From: Apteryx mantelli
Taxonomy: Eukaryota > Chordata > Aves > Apterygiformes > Apterygidae
Direction: 5' to 3'
Length of the DNA stretch: 64,000 bases
Assembly (NCBI RefSeq): GCF_036417845.1
Contig: NC_089980.1
Span: forward strand, 66,152,501-66,216,500
Below are positions 25,701 to 37,560 of this stretch, in pieces. Every line of letters begins with the position of its first letter. The stretch's first letter is position 1. The position numbers and the translations under genes are program-made. The notes under the pieces are model-generated. The model searched no databases. It had not been told where the DNA came from and saw nothing but the letters and a program-made list of their open reading frames with translations.

Positions 25701-28700
25701 AAATGAAAGCTGGGGCGGGTCAGGGGTAGAGGGGGAAATTACCTTTAAAAAGAACAGTGAGATTATTGACCACTAAAGTTCTAATGGATTTTAAAAGTGT
25801 TATGTGACAGAACAATAGTAAGCAATTTGGCAACGCAGTATATTTATGGCTCCAGAACATTTTTACATCCTCTAATTTCAGAGGTTTTTCTGCTAGGATT
25901 AATTACAAACATATCAATTTTATATTATATTTGTAAATCCATTAACCAAAAAAAAGCATTCATTTATGAATATTTTTGTGGCTAAGAGTTCTGTCAAAAC
26001 ATGTAGAGAGCTCAGCTTCTGAGGAATGTTAAGATGCCATTGTATTAGGAGTCTGTACTAAGGATTGCTGCCAATATAGCAATATTACACTGTACTATCA
26101 AATGAGCACCAAGAAAACAATTTGAATCCTGTACATTATTAAATCTGAATGCAATCAGCTGAGCAATTATCCAGAAAGAAAAAAACAACAAAACAACAGG
26201 TTTTTCTGCACATCTGTTTCTTTGGGTCAACAAAACACTATTAAACTTGTACCAGAACACTCTGCATTAATACCTGTATATAAATAAAAACTTCAAATGT
26301 AATTCATTTCTCAACTGATTTCTTTTTTTGGGTTATCACTTGAGAAGCTAAAAAGCCAAACAGCTCCAAACCCAACTAGTTTAAGCACTTATTTGGCATA
26401 CCTATAGTTCTCACTGCATCCTTTTGGTCAGCTCTGAAGAGATTTATTCTACCATCTTCTCCAACAGTGACAATTTCTGGATTGCTGCAGATTACTCCAG
26501 TGCATGCTGCACCACCACACGATGCATCTCGATCCACATGATAATGAGCTTTCTCCCATCGCTGGTTGGCAGATAAAGTCTAAGTAGTAATCAGACATGA
26601 AATTCTCCTGGTAAGTAATGATTCTGATAAGAGTAAAGCACCCAGAATACTCACAAAACCAGCAGCTGGTTCCAGTAAAGACATACTACCCTACAGGAAT
26701 CAGCATCTTCTATATAACTAGGAATCAGATGATCTGTAGCTTCCCTCTACTCTTGAGCACACAACCCTTCAGTGAAACAGATGTTTCTGGTTATGACATC
26801 TTCTCTGAAACATCTTTTTCCACACAAGCTAAAAAAACCCAGAAAACTGAAACCATCTGTTCATGACCTGTGATGTGCTCTTCACAAGACTTATCCCTCC
26901 ACTCTTTCCCCAGGCCAAGGGAAAAGACCCTAGGCCTTTACAAAAATCTAAAGTCAGATTTAGATCCTGATTGCAAGAAAGTTAGTTTATTTTAGGTACC
27001 AAGTCAAACTATTAAAAGATATTACTTTATTATGTTATTGTGGATAAACTAAAATTACTAAACATTCATTTGCAGTGATGTATAACCTGAACAAAAGAAT
27101 AAAACTAAAGAGTTTAAATATTATCTTCCCTCACATGACACTTGTAAGAAGAAAATCAACAAGATCAACTGGCTTTTTTAGTTCAAGAACGTATAAAACT
27201 CTAATAAGGCAGGCACAGGTTCATTAATGGTCTCTTTCCCCCCACCCTCAGATTATTCTTTCATAACTAACTGAATCTAATCTCTTAAGTTATCTGTTCA
27301 GTGAATGGACTATTTGGTTATAGATATATACGTATCCAGCCTATCTGGCTCTGGAATCTAATTTAATAGGTGTATACAACACTCTTTCCTCCTTCCTTAC
27401 ATGTATGTAACTGAAGGTCTTCCTAAGAAGCTTCAAAAAATATGATTTTGGTAGACACATTTCCTGCTCTAGTAGCTTTGAGAATCTTATGCTAAGATCA
27501 AAGTGACCTACATTACACAGAAGGGCAGCCTAAAATCAGTCCAAGCAACTTACCTGATTATTTTGGTGATGACGGAATATAGTTACATTTCCTGTTGATG
27601 AAGCAACTACAATTCTCTCTTGATCCAAAAACTAGAGAGAGATAAGTAGTGTGTTTACGAGTTGACATCAATACCAAGATGATCATTTTGAATTTAGAGT
27701 AACCTAAAATATTGCTAAATACAGTAAAAAGCACAAACTTGTATTGATTAGTTTTTCCTTTCTTCATTTTTTAAATCTCAATATTTTGTCAGCTCATTAT
27801 CACTTAAGCTCTCATGAGTGACAAACCCTTAAAGAGAGTACACACCTACTAACCAAAACTATTTTACCTGCATGTCCATAACATCACCATTGTGCCTGAT
27901 GTCACATAATAGCTGAGGTTCTCCTTGATATTCTCCACTGAGGCCCACATTTCCAAGATCTCCAACAGACCAAATGGAAATCCTGTTATCCTGTACGGAA
28001 ATGACACCATCACTTTTACTTGAAAGTGTTTACAAAGGTATTTAACATTCAGTCAGCTTGAATTTCAGTCTTCTCACTGCATTCTGGGAAAGCAGAAGGT
28101 TTTACATTTACATTTACAATTCCTTCAGGAAGTTACCACATGAAAAAAGCAAGTGCTCACAATGCACTAGCTGCATTAAGTAAATAGTTTTTCTTTACAA
28201 ATAAATAAGTCTATTTAGTTTTAAGGAAGGAAATAAAGCAGAATACATACAGAAACTCTTAGGAAAGAAAGCTTTGACTACAAACTTGGGCGCACACACG
28301 TTTTTAAAACAAGCCTGGCAAACACCAGTAAGGGGGAAGAGAGTCCTGCCCCTGGGCTGTGCCCTCCCCAAACACGCAGGACCGTCTCCCCAGCGGCCAG
28401 GAGCTGAGCCCGCGCGCGGCCTGGGCGCTCCCACAGCCCCGGGGACCCGCTCCCCCTTTTCCCCTTCTCCCGGGGCTCCCCGTAGCCCGGCCCGCCGCTG
28501 CCGGCGCTCAGAGCCGCGAAGGGGCCCAGCCCCGCTCTCCCCCTCCAAGCGGCGGCGGCTTAAGGGGGCCGCGGCCGGGGCGGCGCGGGGCCCCGGCGGG
28601 AAGGACGCGCCACGCCCCTGGGCGCGGGGCGCCGCTCCCCAGCCCGCGCGGTACCTCGTTGTCCCAGGAGCCGGTGGCGAAGACGTCGGGCGGCTGCAGC

Positions 28701-28774
28701 GCGGCGGCGGGCAGAGGCCGCCAGCGGGCCTTGCTGACCTTCTGCGACACGAACTTGGCGCACACGTCCTCCAT
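19537..28774 (-). CDS. NUP43: NUP43 gene, complete coding region in eight exons
   Basis: Nucleoporin Nup43 is a WD40-repeat subunit of the Nup107-160 (Y) complex, the scaffold of the nuclear pore; in mitosis this complex also localises to kinetochores. Eight exons (28774-28655, 27990-27868, 27631-27554, 26579-26402, 23723-23588, 22848-22697, 21120-20998, 19751-19537) splice with consensus GT/AG in compatible phases. They give 374 residues, close to the about 380 of mammalian Nup43. WD-repeat signatures include ISIWSVGD (exon 2), INLFRAD (exon 4), LKIWDLR (exon 5), LSIWDIR (exon 6) and SLWHWD (exon 7). The start ATG lies in a near-ideal Kozak context (GGGCCATGG). The gene is transcribed from the CpG island at about 28.4-29.05 kb. 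A CR1 fragment sits in intron 4. Confidence 0.98.
19752..20997. other. NUP43 intron 7
   Basis: Non-coding, AT-rich, with a T run near 20215. No repeat family was recognised. Confidence 0.85.
20998..21120 (-). CDS. NUP43: NUP43 exon 7 (residues 263-303)
   Basis: Acceptor GTTACTTCCAG|TGTGGG, donor CATCAAG|GTAAGG. 123 nt, phase 1 in and out. Encodes [20 protein letters not shown] followed by SLWHWD, a canonical WD blade. Confidence 0.96.
21121..22696. other. NUP43 intron 6
   Basis: Non-coding sequence between consensus splice sites. Nothing recognisable apart from short G runs near 21890. Confidence 0.85.
22697..22848 (-). CDS. NUP43: NUP43 exon 6 (residues 212-262)
   Basis: Acceptor CCTTTGCAG|GACAGG, donor GCAGAAA|GTAAGT. 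152 nt, phase 2 in and phase 1 out. Encodes a full WD blade: [26 protein letters not shown]. Confidence 0.96.
22849..23587. other. NUP43 intron 5
   Basis: Non-coding. A short imperfect reiteration of ACAGGCAT occurs at about 23050-23120. Otherwise featureless. Confidence 0.8.
23588..23723 (-). CDS. NUP43: NUP43 exon 5 (residues 167-211)
   Basis: Acceptor CTCTTGCAG|ACAATG, donor TTTTCTTT|GTAAGC. 136 nt, phase 1 in and phase 2 out. Encodes [12 protein letters not shown] and [15 protein letters not shown], a WD blade with the WD dipeptide. Confidence 0.96.
23724..26401. other. NUP43 intron 4
   Basis: The largest NUP43 intron. Its length is partly due to the 1-kb CR1 insertion at about 24285-25295. 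Nothing else was recognised. Confidence 0.85.
24285..25295 (-). mobile_element. CR1 LINE fragment, 5'-truncated and decayed (NUP43 intron 4)
   Basis: The minus strand ends in the CR1 3' signature (ATTCTG-type octamer repeats, seen on plus as CAGAATCACAG at 24285). It encodes remnants of the reverse transcriptase C-terminal half, including [18 protein letters not shown] and a mutated catalytic box reading FTDD where active copies have FADD. Frameshifts and stops break the frame, so it is not functional. It lies in the same orientation as NUP43. Confidence 0.9.
26402..26579 (-). CDS. NUP43: NUP43 exon 4 (residues 108-166 plus 1 nt)
   Basis: Acceptor CTACTTAG|ACTTTA, donor ACTATAG|GTATGC. 178 nt, phase 0 in and phase 1 out. 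Encodes [19 protein letters not shown] and flanks. The loop upstream of GAACTGVIC is shorter and more acidic than I recall for the mammalian protein. Confidence 0.95.
27554..27631 (-). CDS. NUP43: NUP43 exon 3 (residues 82-107)
   Basis: Acceptor CTCTCTAG|TTTTTG, donor AATAATCAG|GTAAGT. 26 codons, phase 0 in and out. Encodes [19 protein letters not shown], a WD-repeat blade. Confidence 0.95.
27868..27990 (-). CDS. NUP43: NUP43 exon 2 (residues 41-81)
   Basis: Acceptor CCGTACAG|GATAAC, donor GACATGCAG|GTAAAA. 41 codons, phase 0 in and out. Contains the first WD-blade strand ([12 protein letters not shown]) and [13 protein letters not shown]. Confidence 0.95.
28655..28774 (-). CDS. NUP43: NUP43 exon 1 (residues 1-40)
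   Basis: From the ATG at 28774 to the donor GACAACGAG|GTACCG. Forty codons, phase 0 out. It begins [20 protein letters not shown] and ends FATGSWDNE, matching the Nup43 N-terminus. The reading frame stays open for 81 codons upstream of this ATG, but that part is GC-biased and probably 5' UTR or promoter. Confidence 0.96.
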
Positions 28775-28834
28775 GGCCCGCGCCGCCGCCGCGCGCCGGC
28801 TCCCGCCGCCTGCCTGGCGCCGCCGCTGCTGCTG

Positions 28835-28839
28835 ATTGG
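28835..28839 (-). promoter_or_regulatory. CCAAT box upstream of NUP43
   Basis: The minus strand reads AGCCAATCAGC, an NF-Y-type CCAAT box close to the NUP43 start codon. Its proximity implies a short 5' UTR or a downstream-of-start element. Binding is inferred. Confidence 0.5.
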
Positions 28840-29060
28840 CTGCGGCCGCGCGGCGACGGCGAGCGAGGAGGGACAGGCTTGCAGGGCAGCGGGCGCGCCC
28901 AGGCGGGGCAGGACTCGCCATCGCGGGCGGGGAGCGGCGCCGCGCGGCCGTTAGTACTGACGGGGCGGTGCAGGTGCGTTGCGTTTTGCTACCGGGACGG
29001 ATAACGGCCGTCCGCACCCCACGTGGTCAGCGCTAACGGACGATTAAAGCGGGGCGGCCG

Positions 29061-32000
29061 CCTATGAGCCTCCCTTCTGTCCGATTTACTAAGCGACAGT
29101 GAAGGCAACAACGGTTTCTTATCTCTGTTACTGGCTTTTCTGTAATCGCTGTCGCCCCCAAAGAGGCACCTGGGCAGGGCCCGGACCCGGGTCTCGTTGC
29201 GCTATGCAGCTGCCTAGGGGAATTATATTTCTGTTTTGAGAAAACGGGAACAAAACGCTCCGGTGCGGCCACCGCTTGGGATGTGATGGGGAAAGGGAGG
29301 AGGACATCCCCCAGCGAGGGCGGTGACCCTAATCACCGGCTCTTTGCTCCTGAGGTCCCTCAGTAAGTGAGCCTGGATCAGCAAGGAATGCTTTGTTTCC
29401 TTCACCCTTCCACCAACTTCACTGTCTCTATGCTGCTCCTTTCACACTTCTAAAAATAGATTGCAAAGAACTGAAAGAACTGCCTAGACCCCACTACAGC
29501 AGAGGTAATGTCATTTAACTGTCTCAGAGATGCTGTCTTTCCTCCAATCTATTGATGGTCCCAGCTCAGGAAAAAAAAAAAAGCATCTTACTGTTTTTTC
29601 TTTCATGCTTAGCTCTTACAAACTCTCATGTCATGAAAATTGGCAATAAGCAGGTAAAGCTACATATATTGCACAAACACTATTTGCAGACTATTTGCAG
29701 AATTGGGTCTAGAAGAAATAAAATGAAAGGTGAATTTGCAAATTCATTTTGTATGCTCAGCCAGCCTATTTTCAGTACATAATGTTAAACCTTTGCAAAA
29801 TCACCAATTTTTATTTTCTTGAAATGTACTAAGCAGTATCAATGACTTTTATATGAATTGGGCTGAATATGGGGACTGGAGCATCTCTCTTATGAGGAAA
29901 GCCTGTAGAAGAGAAGGCTGAGAGGGGATCTTATTCATGTGTACAAGTATCTTAAGGGAGGGTGTCAAGAAGATGGAGCCAGACTCTTCAGTGGTGCCCA
30001 GTGACAGGACGCGAGGCAACGGGCACAAACTGAAACACAGGAAGTTCCATCTGAATATGAGGAAAAACTTCCTCACTGTGAGGGTGACAGAGCACTGGAA
30101 CAGGTTGCCCAGAGAGGTTGTGGAGTCTCCTTCTCTGGAGATATTCAAAACCTGCCTGGACACGATCCTGTGCAACGTGCTCTAGGTGACCCTGCTTGAG
30201 CAGGGGAACTTGGACTAGATGATCTCCAGAGGTCCCTTCCAACCTCAACCATTCTGTGATTCTGTAATTGTCTCTTCTCTAGATTTGTTTTTAAATCTCT
30301 ACTTATGATACTCTTCTCCCTCTGTGAGATCCCTAGTGGTGGTGAACTGCAAAAATCTTTTTTTGTCCCAAATACTGTTTTAATAAACATGAGCACAGGT
30401 GTATTGTCCTATTTTCTTTATCATATTTCACTTCAGACCTAAATGACTGTGCAAAAAAAAAAAAAAAAAGCAAAGGTTAGTTGTAGAGGGAGGTAAAAGG
30501 TAACATGTATGCTGTCATTTCAGAGGATTGGACTATCCATTCAATCACTGCACTACAGTAAAGGACTTTTTCACAGATGCCTTTCTACTTTTTCAACTTA
30601 TTTTTCTGCTACATCTTTTAGAAGCTACTGCCATCAGCTATCTGAGGTTTTGTCAGGTGTACTTACTAGCATTGGCAGCAGTGTCATGGTTGAACTTTCA
30701 CCTGTATTGTTGCAGTTTGCCTGCCAAGTCTTCTGTTAGTTCATATTATACAGCATTTGTCAGTTCCTCATCAAGTCTGCTGTGCAGTGTGGAAAACCTT
30801 AGATGTGATACCAAATCAATGATATTATTTTATATGCTTTATGCATCATTTGAGCTTCAGTTGTGAGGAACATTTTTTTCAGTTAGGCATTGCAGAATCC
30901 AACACTGAACTTATTCAAGAGGCTGAGTGCTATTGTGTTCTACTGTACTGTAAGCCTCAGAACAGCTTTGTTACACTCTGCAGTAATATTATTATTCTAC
31001 AGTAACCAGTACCTCAGGCACCCTGTATTAAGCCACTAACAGCAATTGTGCAAGTCACAATCAACTCCAAGGTAAATATTTTGAGCTGATTCTTATAACA
31101 GGTGTGAGAAGGGTCAATAGGTGACCTCAGAATACAGCTACAGACCAGGTAACCAAAAGTGGAAGAGCTGGGACAATACTCTGGAATTGTTGAAATGTTT
31201 TATTAGGCACCTATTTTTGCTGATTACTCTGCCAGAAAATGAATTTATAATCTTACTGTATTTTTTCTCCTTTGCTCTTGGACAGTTTCATTCTTTGCAC
31301 AGGATTGCTTGATCAAAAGCATTTGGAAAGTATGAAGGAGAGTAGGTTGGCCATATAGGCCATTTTCATTAGGGCAAGAAAATCATGGGTTTTCTTTCCT
31401 GTCTCACCTTTTAAGGAATATTTTGGCAGCATGCTATGTGATGGAGTTGGGAGCTATGATGGATTTAGGACTGCTCTGTAAGACCTTTAAATATCTTATG
31501 TTCTCTATATTTGATCATTGTGAAAGATGTGTATTGTGTTGATTGTTGTTTCAGTGTAATAGCAGACTTAAATAAACAAAAGGAGGAAACACTCAGGAGA
31601 AAATATACCTCACGAAATATTTCTGAGGTTGCCAAAAGGGGATTTAAAGTCTAGACAAAGCTAAGTCTGGGCATTAGATCCAAATATATTAGCTGAAACA
31701 GCAAGGAGCTTTTAACAGTTATCCTTAAATGTGGCTTAAGTTATCAGAGTGAGTGAAAGGGAGGAAAACATGCCTCTCTGCCAGAGGTTAGGGAGCCTGG
31801 GAATGAAGGGATTTACTAGATTAGTGGCTGTACAAGAGCAGGATAAATCTAATTATGCCTCTTCTGAAGATGCTGTTTTCTTCTAATCTACTTTGCTCCA
31901 ATTATCATTCAGCAATATTTTAAGAAAGCTATTTGGAGACACTGTATTTATTGCTTGTCACAACTCCTAGAGTTGTGCCCAGTTCAATCTGTTGAGCAAG

Positions 32001-35000
32001 CACAGCTGATATGCAGGTACTGCAGGACTGGCATAAAAGCAGAGTGCCAGGGCCCTGAGTGTACCCACGGCCCCTACTTGCCCTGACCAGCCCCATCTGG
32101 GACCCTCACCTGAGCTGGGGCACCCACTCCTGGACTGAGCGGTATTGCAGGAGGGCCTGTGCACCTGTGTCCATGACTTAGTGACTGCCTTGATTTGGGG
32201 CCTGACTTGTCACTTTGCTTTTGCGTGCTGGCAGAACCATGATTGTCCCCAACCCTGCTCTGCTTGCCTTGCTCATGTGCTGTGGCACTGCACCCTGTGG
32301 CGTGGCGTTGTCATCCTTGGCTCTGGGCACATCTTCCCTCACGGAGCAGCCCCACTCCTGCTGCTCCCCGGCACCAAGAGACGCTGATGTGCCTGAGTCC
32401 TTCTCACCTCCCTGCCGGAGCTGGGGAGAGAGGGATGCAGAGTTCAAAAAACCCTAGATGTAAACTTCTGAAATGGAAGTACAAAATGAAGGTGCACACC
32501 AAGTTGGCTTGAGATTGTAGGAAAAGAGATGAGATGAAGGGAATGATTAAGTTAAAAACAGAACAGAGGCATGGAGAGGAGTGAGCGTAGGTGTAGAAGA
32601 CGATTAGTGCATGGTTTGGGACATAACTGCGGAAATGCTCAGTGCATGAGGAAATTTCTGCTTGTGATATGTATATGCAGAAGCAGATGGGATCAGGCAG
32701 TGATGACCAGCGTTTCATATGCTTTTCAAATTCAAAGAATTTTAAATTCTAATGGGTTCATGGAGTGGGAGGGAGGGATGAAACAGAAATAGTAGCAAGG
32801 AGGGGTTTATGTATAAGTGTATATAAATACAGCTAAGGGATTGAGATGTGGCTGAATGGCTGGAAGACGAGATCTGAGATTTGCTGTGTGCTTAAAATTA
32901 CTGGAATCACCACATTAAAACAATTAAGTGATTGCCTGCTTTGGCTGTTGGCATGCCCCATGCATCCCATGCCTCTTCCCTTATAGGCCAGTCCACGCGC
33001 CAGCTCTTTTGGACCAACATCCACAGTGCTGGAGAGTCTGTGAGGATGGCTGTACTTACAGAAGATGGAGGTATCTGCAATTGGCAGTGGGCATTGAGAA
33101 CCAAGGCACACAAACTGGCTTGCACAAGTGAGGGGGAAGAAGATAAAGAAATGCTGGGCATAAGAGGAGGTAGAGAGGTTCCACAGAACTACTGATAGCC
33201 AGAAAACATCTTTTTAAATTTGAGATTTTCTTCCATTATAGCACATAATGTTTGTGTTTTTTACAGCATTATCGTACTGGACATGTTTTTAATAAGTTAA
33301 AAAGTGGACTCATGGCCTGGGGCTATAGAACAGAAAGAGCTAGTGACCCTCATGTTTATTTACTGCACAAATGGGTGCATCCCGATGCTATTGGTGTACT
33401 TCAGTTTCTCAGATGCCTTTAAAGCAAATGGACTTGTCTTAAAGCTCCTGGAAACCTGCAGAGCCAAACACCATTTCTTTCACATGTACCTGGTTAAACG
33501 TCCAAGGCACCCTAGATTTCATTTTGGAAGGCTCATGCTTGTGTTCTTGTCTTTCTCTGAACAGTCATGCCAAGAACATAGCCAATAGGCAGCCAACGGT
33601 ACATTTGGTTTGAAAGCTTCTGTGCGATCCTGCATGTTCCTAGCAAACAAAGGTAGGCTTTTTCTCTGTGCTCTGTGACAGGCTTAATCCTAATTTGAGC
33701 TGGTCCTGGTAAGAAGAGTCAGTCTGTATGTAAATGTTTTCTCATGTGTTTTGGTCTTCCAATGGGGTAAGTATCCCTGGAATGCTTTTAAGTATGGGCC
33801 AACTCATTTCTTGCCAGCAGCCTCTCTATGTGAGAGTAACGCAGCTTGCTTGCATCTGACAACAGAAAATGTCTTTTGCATTTAAAACAATGAAGTATTT
33901 GTGTGTGTGTGTTTTTACAGTGTCTGCTTGTTCTCTGTACTTGCTGCCCTTTGGGAATTCCTTTAACTCCATGACTTCCTTCTTTCCTGGCCCCCTGGAG
34001 ACCAGAAGGAGACCTCTATATATGGTGGGGCAGGCTGGGAGTCTCTCGTGGAACATAGAATAGCTCCCAAATCATGCATAGGGGAAAAAGGATGGAGAAT
34101 ACAGAATGAAGCAGGGGATCCATCTCCAGAATTAGAAGAACCAGATGGGAGAGGTCTGGGAAGTCTGTGGATGGGACCTGGTATGTGCATGGGACAACTG
34201 CCAGATTTGCTCTAGATTGGGTGCTAGCCGGAAAAGCAGATTCCCACCTCCGCCTTATTCCCTTCACTGGGACTAACAATCATGAGATGAAGCATATGTG
34301 TGGTGAGCAGCTGGAACAGACTCATCCATCCCAGGATGGGTTCTCACACAGAAGATGTTATCTGTGTCTCCCATAGCGGTACATAAGGCTGCATGTGTCC
34401 TTAAATGTTGAATTTAGCTGCTCGTAGTCTTCTGGAGAAAGTTGTAGTCCCATTACTAGGCACACAGCTGTATTTAGAAGCCACTGTGACAGGATGGCAA
34501 CCTCCAGAAACATGGCGACAGTCTCAATATATCCATGGGTGGCTGAGACATACCTCTTACTGCCTGTGATGCTGGAACCATGATTTCCCAAACAAGGTGG
34601 CTGACGGGCCCTGCTGAGACCATTGTGCTGCTTCCTCTCCTTAGTGACAAATTTACATTAGTCTGTGACTGAACTCTTGGAATCCATTATCTGCCTTTTG
34701 GCAGGTAACAGGGCTGTACATGTGCAGCTGGGGTAAGGCCAAAGAGAGTATTAGAGGGCCAAGAGACTCTTGAGAGCTCAAAGGACATAGGTATTTCAGG
34801 GAGCATCCTAAGCATGATATAATTTGGACACATCCAAGGAAGCTGCAGTTGCCCTGAAGATCATAAAGTTGGACTTGTAGCAGAGAAGACATTTGCATTA
34901 CAGCAGCCCTCAGGAATGTCTTTAAAGAACAATATAATCTTTGAATTTATATCTGTCAGAGGGTATCTTTTCTCGCTCTCCTTCACTGAAATGATATAAG

Positions 35001-37139
35001 CTGCATTATTTTTATCTGGCCATGACAGCATATTAATTGCATAGCTCTCTAGGTGTTCATTAACTCCTATATACAATATTTAACTAAAAAAAATCAGAAA
35101 AATTGATGGTAATATTCCACATAAGCACATTATATCATCTGTATGCTACAATTCTGCTCATCATTAATCCTAAAGATGATATTCAACTCCCTCCTACGAT
35201 CTCTTTGGTAAGAAGACCCCTTTACCTTACTGCTCAGATAACTTATGCAAGTGCAGCTCAGCCATTTGCTATTTTGGATTTTACAAGATACCCCGGCCCT
35301 TTTTTCACACCAGTATCAAGTGGAGAAGCTCATCTTTTATGCTTAAAATGCCTTGCATTTGCCTTCCCAGATTGCTTCAAATCTCTACTACAGCTCTACC
35401 AAGCTGTTTCAGCTGAAACATCCACACTCAGTACCAGCTACATATGCTTGCAGTGCTGCAAATAGTTTGCTTTGGCTAGTGTGAGTCACTGGGGAAAGTT
35501 CAGGTGGCCTGGGCAGGTACCTTAACTCATTTCTTATTTTGCAGGAGAGTTCTAGAGTTTTGCTGAAGATCTCACCCAAGACATGAAGTCTCACAGTTAT
35601 GGCTGTAACTGTGCAGTAATTGTACTGAATACAGAAACTGATTCCAAAAGGGAATTTTCTTGAGAAGGAGAAACAGAATGGGGAAAACATTCTCTGGAAG
35701 ATAAACTGAATGAACACTGAGAGCCTGGGGTTCACTATGACAGTATCAATGGATTTTTCTTGTACGGTAAGTCAGGAAAAAAGTGGAATGGAAATTTTCC
35801 CCAAAACTATGAGACAAGTCTAAGTGTGCCCATAGATAGCTTGAAATACTATTCTTCTCTAGTGTTTCATACTATATACTATTGATATGGCCAGGGTTTT
35901 TACAGTTATGCATCACTATTCTCATGTTTCAAAAGGGAAGATTGGAAACTGTGTTGTCTGGTAATAGGTAGAAGATGCAACTATAGTGTTGCACCTGGTT
36001 AAGAGGAAGCACTGCAAAATTGCAGTCCCAGATGTGTGACTGCCTGAGAAAGTTTGCTCACAGAGACCAGAAGGGGGCATAAATGCAAGAGTCCCAGCAG
36101 TGACGGTAGGGTCTCTGGAATTGTCTGTAATAACCAATTTTTCCCCCTTTTTCTTAAGGCCAATAAAATCACATTTAAATAATTGGCTAAAATAAAAATT
36201 GGTGGCAAAATTAAGCATTAAAGAGATTAGGAATACCCAGGAATGCCCCCTTGACTGTATGAGATTAATTCTTTTCTGCATTATGATACAGGCTGCAGGA
36301 AGACAAGGATGTACTACTTTTCCCCTTAAGATTACTATCTCATTTTGCACACACATTGGGACAGAATAAAGGCTGTATAGAAACTGTCAGTTTGGCATTT
36401 ATTAATTTCTGAGTTACTGATCTTGTGATCTAGACCCCTTTTAAAAGGAATTTTAATATGTAATTTAAAAATGGAAAATGTACATTGTTCGACAATAGCT
36501 TTTGGTAAATTCTGTTTAAAATAACCCACCTTATTTCTGATGATAAGTATCTTATTTCAACACCTAATAAAACCAATGAAAATTATACTTTGTTATAGAT
36601 AACAATACTACCTAGTAATAGATCTTTGGTAGTCATGCAAGATGGTATTTAGCCATAAATGCAGGTGCAAACTCCCATAACATTCTATCCCTTCTCATTT
36701 TCAGTGTTATTTTCCAGGTTTTCAATGACATCTTTTCTCTACCAGTCTACAATCCTTTCATCTCCCTCCCAGTGACTGTCAGTTATTTGATTTTACACAA
36801 TTGTATTAAAAAAGGTAAACTAAAAATTAAAATTAAATGTTCAATTTTTTAGTATAATTAGTAAGCAAAGCATTAAAAAAGCCCACAAGAATACTGTAAG
36901 GAAATCCTCAGACAAGTATTAGGATCCCTGAAAGTTCAGAATATGAATATAAAGCAAAAAAATCTCACCCCATCACAGAAAGCAGTGCACAAGCAGGGCA
37001 CCCCGGCAACTTTCCTCCCACCCTCCGGTGACTGTGCAGTAATCGTGCAGTTGCAAAGGGATGTTAGCCTTTGAGGCTCCGGATTAGTTTAAACCGATTC
37101 CTGTAATTTTTTTTCTCTCTACCCTTCTTGTGACATCAG
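29061..37139. other. intergenic region between NUP43 and PCMT1
   Basis: About 8 kb without a recognised gene. It contains a CR1 fragment at about 29860-30268, an A run near 30450 and a moderately GC-rich patch at about 32000-32450. Open frames here are short and show no recognisable family; the longest are a 144-codon frame on minus at 36356-35922 and a 120-codon frame on plus at 35103-35465. Confidence 0.7.
29860..30268 (+). mobile_element. CR1 LINE 3' fragment
   Basis: Plus-strand sequence matching the CR1 reverse-transcriptase C-terminus ([36 protein letters not shown]) and the 3' UTR. It ends in the diagnostic CR1 tail ATTCTGTGATTCTGT at 30253-30267. The 5' end is truncated and the frame is broken, so it is inactive. 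A short open frame covering 29937-30185 is the remnant of its ORF2. Confidence 0.93.
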
Positions 37140-37560
37140 CACAGGGTAAAATGAAGGCCGCGTGTCGGCGTACTTCCGTAGTTAATGTAAAATTCCCCCA
37201 AAAGACGTCGTGTACCTGACACGCCGGCGGACCAGGCGGCTTATTTCACAGTGACCCGTTTCCCCAGCTGGCCCGGATGAGACGCGCGGGCGGGGGGGAG
37301 TGGGCGTGCCCGGCCCGCGCGCTCTAACCAATGGTAGCCTCCAGCACGTACCGCTGCCCTTCGCTGGGCTCACCCGGGCCAATAGGCGCGCTCCATGCAA
37401 ACGTAGCGCCGCGCGCCGGAGGTAATTGGCTTCGTAGCAACGGTTGCGCCGCGTGGGGCCACCCCCACCCCGCTGGCGCCGTGGCAACGGGGCGCGGCCG
37501 CGGCCCGCGGCTCGGCTGAGTGGCAACGGAGCGCGGCGGGTGCCAACCGCCCGCTCCTTC
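37140..37560. promoter_or_regulatory. orphan CpG island with CCAAT boxes and GCAACGG repeats
   Basis: A CpG-rich block about 0.9 kb upstream of the PCMT1 coding start and separated from its CpG island by lower-GC DNA. It holds CCAAT at 37328-37332 and 37379-37383, an inverted CCAAT at 37425-37429, an ETS-like ACTTCCG at 37172-37178, and three copies of GCAACGG at 37437, 37484 and 37523. This composition is typical of a promoter. No coding gene could be assigned to it. It could be an alternative PCMT1 promoter or the start of a non-coding or divergent transcript. Confidence 0.65.
37436..37529 (+). promoter_or_regulatory. cluster of three GCAACGG motifs (RFX half-site / MYB-like)
   Basis: GCAACGG occurs at 37437-37443, 37484-37490 and 37523-37529. 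Each contains RGYAAC (AGCAAC or GGCAAC), the RFX X-box half-site, and CAACGG, the MYB recognition core. The middle copy is preceded two bases upstream by GGCGCC, a five-of-six match to the other X-box half. Factor binding is inferred only. Confidence 0.45.

Larger units (their letters stand above)
26580..28654. other. NUP43 introns 1-3 (interrupted by exons 2 and 3)
   Basis: Three introns (28654-27991, 27867-27632, 27553-26580) with consensus GT/AG ends. No repeats or RNA genes were recognised. Confidence 0.8.
28350..29060. promoter_or_regulatory. CpG island at the NUP43 5' end
   Basis: A CpG-rich block spanning NUP43 exon 1 and upstream sequence. It includes an inverted CCAAT box at 28835-28839 (CCAATCAG on the minus strand), 61 bp from the start codon, and a CACGTG E-box at 29020-29025. 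Open frames on both strands here are low-complexity products of GC content. Confidence 0.85.

Noticed and set aside
28274-28954. Plus-strand open frames of 226 and 158 codons opposite NUP43 exon 1
   Set aside because: Low-complexity GC-driven frames antisense to a solid exon.
29937-30185. 82-codon plus-strand open frame as a candidate gene
   Set aside because: It is the C-terminal remnant of CR1 ORF2.
35103-35465. 120-codon plus-strand open frame in the intergenic region
   Set aside because: No similarity recognised and no supporting context; likely chance.
35922-36356. 144-codon minus-strand open frame between NUP43 and PCMT1
   Set aside because: No recognisable family, no splice-site pattern or promoter next to it; length is within chance for this amount of sequence.
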